Below the pieces are notes generated by a model. That model saw only the letters and a program-made list of their open reading frames with translations. It was not told the DNA's origin and searched no databases. A stretch of DNA of 64,000 nt from Oreohelix idahoensis (taxonomy: Eukaryota > Mollusca > Gastropoda > Stylommatophora > Oreohelicidae), in contig JAMPIV010004921.1 in NCBI GenBank assembly GCA_024509875.1, positions 34,761 through 98,760 on the forward strand. The letters run 5' to 3'. Made by a program: the position numbers and the translations under genes. Below, in pieces: positions 57,492 through 64,000 of this stretch. Position 1 is the stretch's first letter; every line of letters starts with the position of its first letter.

Positions 57492-57519
57492 CCCTGTCAT
57501 CAATCGATTCGAAACATGT
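57482..57519 (+). repeat. 38-bp templated duplication at a deletion junction in C
   Basis: An exact copy of 57192-57229 (begins GAGGCGGTAGCCCTGTCATC). It joins the end of the integrase core to NLLKKYLDRQ, the end of the GPY/F region. The junction shares CATGT(G) with the expected target. It indicates template switching. Confidence 0.9.
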
Positions 57520-58345
57520 GAACCTTTTGAAGAAATATCTGGACAGACAAATCCAGGAAGGAACACACCTATTGGCCTTGTCTATCGCAACCGAAATGAA
57601 AAATGACCCTCTCTCCTCATTCGAATATCCACTGAAAACCAGTGAAACGTTTGCACAGGTGAAGATCAGTAATCACCTGACAAAAGGACAGAAGGAGAAG
57701 GTTCAACAGGTCCTTGAGAAACATACAGATGTGTTAACGGATAAACCGGGGCACACAAATTTGTTGGAATATGATATGAAACTACTAGACCCAGCACCTA
57801 TCTGTATGAGGCCCTATTCTATTCCTTTTGCTAAGGAAAAAGCTTTGAAAGAGGAGATAGATTATTTGTTACAAGAAGGAATTATTTCTCACAGTGAGTC
57901 TCCTTATAGTTCCTGTGTGGTTTTGTTGCGGAAACCATCGGGAGAACATAGACTGTGCATAGATTACAGGAAACTGAATGCTGTCACAGAAGGTCAGGTG
58001 GATCCATTACCTCATACTACTCAACTATTTGCCAGGGTGAACAACGCAAAATATTTTTCTAAGGTGGATCTTTGCAAAGGCTATTACCAAATTCCAGTAA
58101 AGCATGAGGTTCGACCTTATTTAGCCTTTAGCACCTCGGAAGGTCATTATGAGTTCAACATGTTACCGTTTGGGTTGAAAAATGCCCCGAGTGTGTTTTC
58201 AAGGATGATGCGAAAATTATTGGATCCCCTGAAAAATCCATGTATTTCGAATTTTATGGACGATATCCTCATTGCTACGGAAACATTTGAGGAACACGTT
58301 ACCTCTTTGAATATGCTGTTTATAGACTCAGAGAGGCTAACTTAA
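57520..58345 (+). pseudogene. C reverse transcriptase
   Basis: Open from the junction: LLKKYLDRQIQEGTHLL, LEYDMKLLDPAPICMRPYSI, EEIDYLLQEGIISHSESPYS, LRKPSGEHRLCIDYRKLNAV, VDLCKGYYQIPV, FGLKNAPSVFSRMMRKLLDP and catalytic NFMDDILIATETF. A frameshift near 58335 ends the frame before the RT thumb. Integrase precedes RT in the same orientation. Confidence 0.9.
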
Positions 58346-59100
58346 CCGCTAGGCCACAAAATGTTGTATTGGTTGTAAAGAGTTGGAATTCTTGGGACAT
58401 ACCGTACATCAGGGTAGCATGACTCCTGATCCCAAGAATCTGGAAAAATTGAAAAGAGCACCTAGGCCACAAACAAAGAAAGATGTGCGATCTTTCGTGT
58501 CGTTGTGTGGTTTCTACCAAAAGTACATTAAAAATTTTAACTCTATATGTGCTCCTCTGACGGATTTAACTCGAAAAGGTCAACCTGATACAATAAATTG
58601 GTCCGCACAGTGTGAATTGGCTTACCAGGAGTTGAAAGAAAAACTCACAAGCAGGCCAGTATTGCAATTGCCTGACTTGAATCAAGAACTTATCGTGAGA
58701 AGTGACGCAAGCAATGTGGGCCTAGGCGCTACATTGTTGCAAAGGTCCTCCTCACAAGATGGGGAATTGAACCCAGTCGCTTATGCAAGCCGCAAATTGA
58801 ACAAGGTGGAAAAAAATTATTCAACAAGTGAAAAGGAATGTCTCGCGTTGATATGGGCTATAAAAAAAATTCCAGATTTATTTATATGGCAGGACATTTG
58901 TGGTCCAAACGCATCATTCACCTCTCGTATTCCTGTCACAGGCCAAGCATGAAAATTCCAGATTATTGAGATGGTCTTTATTATTGCAGCCATACTCATT
59001 TCTGATTGAATGTATTCCCGGCCCTCAGAACGTAGGTGCAGACTTTTTGAGTAGACATCCTTATGATGAAGATCAGAAAAAACGCGTAAGACTTCATTGA
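58346..59100 (+). pseudogene. C RT thumb and RNase H
   Basis: KELEFLGHTVHQGSMTPDPK, FVSLCGFYQKYIKNF, then RNase H LIVRSDASNVGLGATLLQ and EKECLALIWAIKKI. An A-run frameshift near 58868 moves the reading to VVQTHHSPLVFLSQ and GADFLSRHPYDEDQ, which ends at 59100. The usual LGL and DFLSRHP blocks are seen. Confidence 0.88.
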
Positions 59101-59130
59101 GCTAAGTTATCTCGCAGATTATAACCTGCA

Positions 59131-61241
59131 AATACGCTGCGGCAAGGCCAACAGAGGCAAACACGCAGACAATTTTTTTTCTCCTCGCGGTAGTATTTCT
59201 GACGTCACTAAAACAAGTAGTTATTTGAAAATACATGCTAGCGAGAGATGAAAGGGGGGAAAGATGGCCGTCTTGTGTAAAATTTTTATTTGACGAATTA
59301 CCGTGACAAAATTGAAAATCTAAACCATAATGAAACTGACCATAAAAATCATACTTACAATATAGTATAGCTTAGAGTCCACTGAGCAAGAATGTGTTTT
59401 AAATAATATGATAGTCTACGTATTAGCCAAGTTATTGAGAAAATACTAAATGTCTACGGACGCGCGACCAGACAGATTGTTGTTCCTGCTTGTTTTTTTC
59501 ATAACGTTAGTGGGGACGGCAGCTTAGAAAAGAGGCACTGAGGTACATTCAAATTCGCTTGGGTAACAAGAGTATAGGAGGAAAGGGGAGCGGTAGGAAA
59601 ATGTAATCCAAAACTTAACATCTTTTTGTATTGGCATAACTAAAGCAGACTGGCCAATCGACTACCAGACGCAGAGTTTGTTTGGAATTATTTTTGTTTT
59701 TCAAAAACTACATTTGAATTATGGTAGTCGCAAGCTTTCGATTGGCCAGTGCTAATAAATATTAATAAAAGGCTTTCACTATTCAGTGCCAGTTGAACAA
59801 AACTTTTCATTCAAATACGCTGAGATCAGCTGTGTTAATTTTAAAATTAAATAAAGAAGTATTCACAGTCTGGACAGTGCAGAAGAAACTGAGGCCACTT
59901 CTTTGCAAGTCAGCGTCATTTGTTTATATTTCTTGAATATTGTGGTAAGAATGCTTTATGAATTAATCTGTTTAATCCCACTGCCAAAGTTAGATACTGC
60001 TATTGGGAAAAGTGAAGGACGTGCCGGGAGCAGACATTGTTGAGTCCTCACATTGAAATGTATCTAACTGATGTATGTTGTCATGATTATGTTGTCATAT
60101 AATTGCATTAGAATATATTAGTAAGCCTCCGTGTTCCATGAACACTGTTCAACATGCCTGAAGCATTTATATTTAAAAAGGAAAAGAAGAGAAAATCATA
60201 CAAAAGGAAATGTGGTTACTCCACATTATTTTATTGAGGAAAACTATGTAAACGTACAGTGGCGTATCTGCCATAGGGACCTGAGGTGTGTGGTCACAGC
60301 AAGGTGGGAGTCATGTAAAATTAGGGGCGAGTGCACCTGTAATGCACGCGAGGCTGACCCCATATCACCGTAGGAAAATAATAAATATAATAAGTGATCA
60401 GATATAAAAGGCCAGGGTGTCCTTTTGTTGCAGAGGTTTTATTTCCTGTTGCCAGCCGGTAACAGGAAACCTGCTGAGAGAGAATAAAGCCATCAAGTCT
60501 CCGACCATTCGTTTATGCTGTCAAAAGATAAGGGAGGAGCTTTATGCATTTTGAGAGATCGAGATTTTCTGCAACTTCATACTACATTATCATTCAACAA
60601 GGAATCCCAGGTGATGTGTTAAGCATCTGGGTATATCTGACACTTTCGTTTAATAAACACTGGTATTTCAAATCATACTCAGGAAGTTTATGGGGGGTGT
60701 GATGAAAACTACAGCCCCTCATACACAGTGACTCTCCCTCTTAGATGAATAAAGTGAAAGCTGTGAACATTCCAACCGGAAAGATATATATTGACTTTAT
60801 AGTTATTGGGCAAATTGTCCACACAATTTTAGTTGATCTTTTCTGTAAACTATCTTGTCCTCATTTTCAAAGACCTGTCCAAAAGATATGACTGGACAGG
60901 CAAAATAAAATTGTAAATAGAAAACATTCATTTTTTAAAGAAAAACTTAACCACTGGTTTTATTCACTTCCTGATAGAAAATTAAAGTGTTTTTGTGTTG
61001 TGTACCATCATTTCATTTCTCCCCTAGACACTAGGTACACCATACACCAGACACTAGAGCCAAAATAGTGACCGTGTGAGATCTAGGGAGGTAGCGTTAG
61101 GTTCCCTGCACATAATTCATCATCATCATTTATAGAGTCAGGGGCCTACATGTGCTTGACCTCACACGGTTAATACAGACACGGATTTCATTCTTTTAGG
61201 ATACCATCATAACCTCCCCAGAAAAATCAAACTTTGCTACA
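59131..61241 (+). repeat. C 3' LTR, 5'-deleted
   Basis: Matches the 5' LTR from about 52706 onward (ACGCTGCGGCAA...GCTACA). The first ~430 bp are missing. Confidence 0.9.
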
Positions 61242-61275
61242 CTGATCCTAGAGCCAAATAAAACCTCACGCCACA
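61242..61275 (+). repeat. A2 3' LTR, part 2
   Basis: CTGAT (TSD of C) then CCTAGAGCCAAATAAAACC to CGCCACA, the terminal end of A2. Confidence 0.92.
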
Positions 61276-61416
61276 ATGGTTAAAGACTTTGAAAATCACA
61301 TCTTATGTTGTCATGCAGTAATGTTCTACAGGAGGGTAGTGGGAGGGGTAGCCCCATACCAAAAAAAAGAAAAACTTTTTTACAATTGGTTTGGCATTTG
61401 AGATGCTAAGACAAGC
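61276..61416 (+). repeat. Duplicated host segment, unit 1 (right part)
   Basis: Begins with the ATGGT TSD and continues TAAAGACTTTGAAAATCACA to ATGCTAAGACAAGC. It is the remainder of the unit split by A2. Confidence 0.85.
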
Positions 61417-61749
61417 CGTGCCCAAATACACGGTCGATGACAATCTTGGTAAAGATTAAAACACGACAGTGATTTAACACTTCCAGAAGATGAACTTTGT
61501 TGTGATAAATAAGTACAAGAATGTAACGTCTTGTGGGAGATTATAATGTTAGATCTGTGAAGTAGTGAGTTTGTAAACATGACAGGCGAAACGGAAGAAG
61601 CAAGACCTTATATGGTTAAAGACTTTGAAAATCGCATCTTATGTTGTCTTGCAGTAATGTTATACAGGAGAGTAGTGGGAGGAATAGCCCCATACCAAAA
61701 ACTAGAAAAACATTTTACAATTGGTTTGGCATTTGAGATGCTAAGATAG
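61417..61749 (+). repeat. Duplicated host segment, unit 2, with a 56-codon ORF
   Basis: Intact copy of the unit. It contains a short frame at 61579-61749, starting MTGETEEARPYMVKDFENRI and ending FEMLR-stop. In unit 1 the same frame is interrupted by A2 and a longer A run. Differences between the two copies are mostly replacement changes, which argues against strong coding constraint. No family recognised. Confidence 0.5.
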
Positions 61750-62189
61750 ACTGCTGCTGATTAGACATCACCTCAAAGTAGTAACCTACTATAAGAAATT
61801 TTCAGTTATATGCTACATCGTTGTAAGACTACTTCACTGGCTTCCAATTTCTCCAAGAGGGAATCACAGACAGCTAGACACACGGAATATTAGGACCCAA
61901 ATATAGGACAGGCCATAGGACAGGAAGTGAATTCTAAGATTAGAAGAGAGTAGCACCAGAGACACCACTTTGCGTTTTAAATTCTAGGGAACCTACTTCA
62001 AGTGCATCCAGTTAGACACCTAACTCACCTGAAAGAGACGGAATCTTAAATCAGTTGCCCAACAATATTTGGATGTTTTATGTGCAAAAAATACGTGTTC
62101 GCCCGAAAAAAACTCGGAGTACGTTGTAATATTTACATTTTATCATTTATATTTGCATTTTGGCATGTATAATATGCTTTGGATGCACA
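61750..62189. other. No feature recognised
   Basis: About 440 bp with no coding motif. Confidence 0.4.
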
Positions 62190-62370
62190 ATGGCATATGA
62201 GGCTGGCAACCTCATCACCGCAAATAACTTAACACATGAACCATCACTGCAAGGTCATGTGTGACTGCTTCGAGCGGATTTCCTCACAAAGAAACCAACA
62301 GCAGAGGTGGCCACAGGTTCCATAGAGAGAAGGGAGTGTATGATGATTTCATGATGTACATGTTTATTAT
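62190..62370 (+). repeat. Dispersed repeat copy (GAGGCTGGCAACCTC family)
   Basis: TATGAGGCTGGCAACCTCA, ATGAACCATCACTGCAAGG, then TTCATGATGTACAT, in the order seen at 16.7 kb. Confidence 0.5.
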
Positions 62371-62412
62371 ACCAGCACTTTAGTAAATTTAATACGTTTA
62401 TATTCTAAAATC

Positions 62413-62557
62413 AAGTAAACTTATTAACATATCTAGTGGGTTTTCATGTGAAACGCGGGAAAACTACCTTTAATCATGGGGATATCGCGCTTTTAAATTC
62501 CAGCTGGAGAGGGCTAGTCTGAATTGTCCTGAACTTAAAGATGGTTCCCCCCCCCTT
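62413..62557 (+). repeat. Dispersed repeat (copy 2) ending in poly-C
   Basis: Second copy of 24117-24256, including ATCTAGTGGGTTTTCATGTG and the AACTTAAAGATG...CCCCC end. Confidence 0.6.
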
Positions 62558-62558
62558 A

Positions 62559-64000
<1,442 letters not shown>

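Larger units (their letters stand above)
52273..61241 (+). mobile_element. LTR retrotransposon C (Ty3/Gypsy, Gmr1-like order), nested in A2 3' LTR
   Basis: Ends TGTAGTAAAATC (52273) and TTTGCTACA (61241). TSD CTGAT at 52268-52272 and 61242-61246. It encodes gag, protease, integrase with DDE core, RT and RNase H in that order. The junction of integrase and RT is deleted, and the 3' LTR has lost its first ~430 bp together with the polypurine tract. It is the most complete pol in the window. Confidence 0.94.
30535..61275 (+). mobile_element. LTR retrotransposon A2 (Ty3/Gypsy, Gmr1-like), outermost of a three-element nest
   Basis: The 5' end TGTCGTGAAACG at 30535 and the 3' end CGCCACA at 61275 are flanked by TSD ATGGT (30530-30534, 61276-61280). 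The element's own sequence is 30535-31830, 46781-52272 and 61247-61275. Element B splits its 5' LTR and element C its 3' LTR. The internal region is 46875-50872. It is a close relative of A1 with an LTR variant (ACGAGTGT for ACGAAGTGT). Gag-protease-integrase N-terminus-RT-RNase H are present, but the integrase core is not. Confidence 0.93.

Noticed and set aside
53700..60373. 61-80-codon frames in the C LTRs (53700-53885, 60131-60373)
   Set aside because: The two LTR copies differ by frame-changing indels, and no motif is present.
52273..61241. Envelope gene in C or the other LTR elements
   Set aside because: After RNase H the sequence runs within ~30-60 bp (A, C) or ~400 bp without coding motifs (B) into the LTR. 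No env-like frame was found.

Overview
This is eukaryotic, almost certainly metazoan, repeat-dominated DNA. It is AT-rich and holds no recognisable host protein gene. It carries Penelope-like, RTE-like and other LINE, mariner, SINE and Ty3/Gypsy sequences. The mix fits a marine invertebrate, perhaps a mollusc or another lophotrochozoan, but the sequence alone cannot settle the taxon.

Left part (1-9.5 kb): a LINE 3' end is followed by a Penelope-like element (PLE). The PLE 5' half is inverted relative to its GIY-YIG 3' half, and its 3' half is split by a 500-bp LINE fragment with a 12-bp target-site duplication (TSD). Then comes a complete but decayed LTR retrotransposon, A1 (3296-9128), flanked by GGAAG.

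Middle (9.5-30.5 kb): scattered RTE-like LINE pieces, two mariner transposons (one with both inverted terminal repeats), a complete tRNA-derived SINE with a 14-bp TSD, a 62-bp x3 tandem repeat, poly-C tracts and a dispersed unnamed repeat family. Several multi-kilobase stretches hold nothing I recognise.

Right part (30.5-61.3 kb): one nested retrotransposon complex. The outermost element is A2 (30535-61275, TSD ATGGT), a relative of A1. Its 5' LTR is split by B (31831-46775, minus strand, TSD CTCTC), arranged LTR-internal-LTR-internal-LTR. Its 3' LTR is split by C (52273-61241, TSD CTGAT) and also carries a 106-bp LINE scrap with a 12-bp TSD. A2 itself entered the first copy of a tandemly duplicated ~336-bp host segment. 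The last 1.3 kb look like the start of a further B-related LTR.

How the parts relate: A, B and C share a gag with a charged coiled coil, a SCAN-like capsid region and a CCHC knuckle. Where the domains survive, the order is gag-protease-integrase-RT-RNase H, the copia-like order known from the Gmr1 group of Ty3/Gypsy elements. Only C retains a DDE integrase core. A2 and both B units lack it, and the B units also lack protease, the RT catalytic motif and RNase H. They therefore look non-autonomous, perhaps mobilised by C-like relatives. Most reading-frame breaks are short indels, many of them +/-1 in homopolymers.
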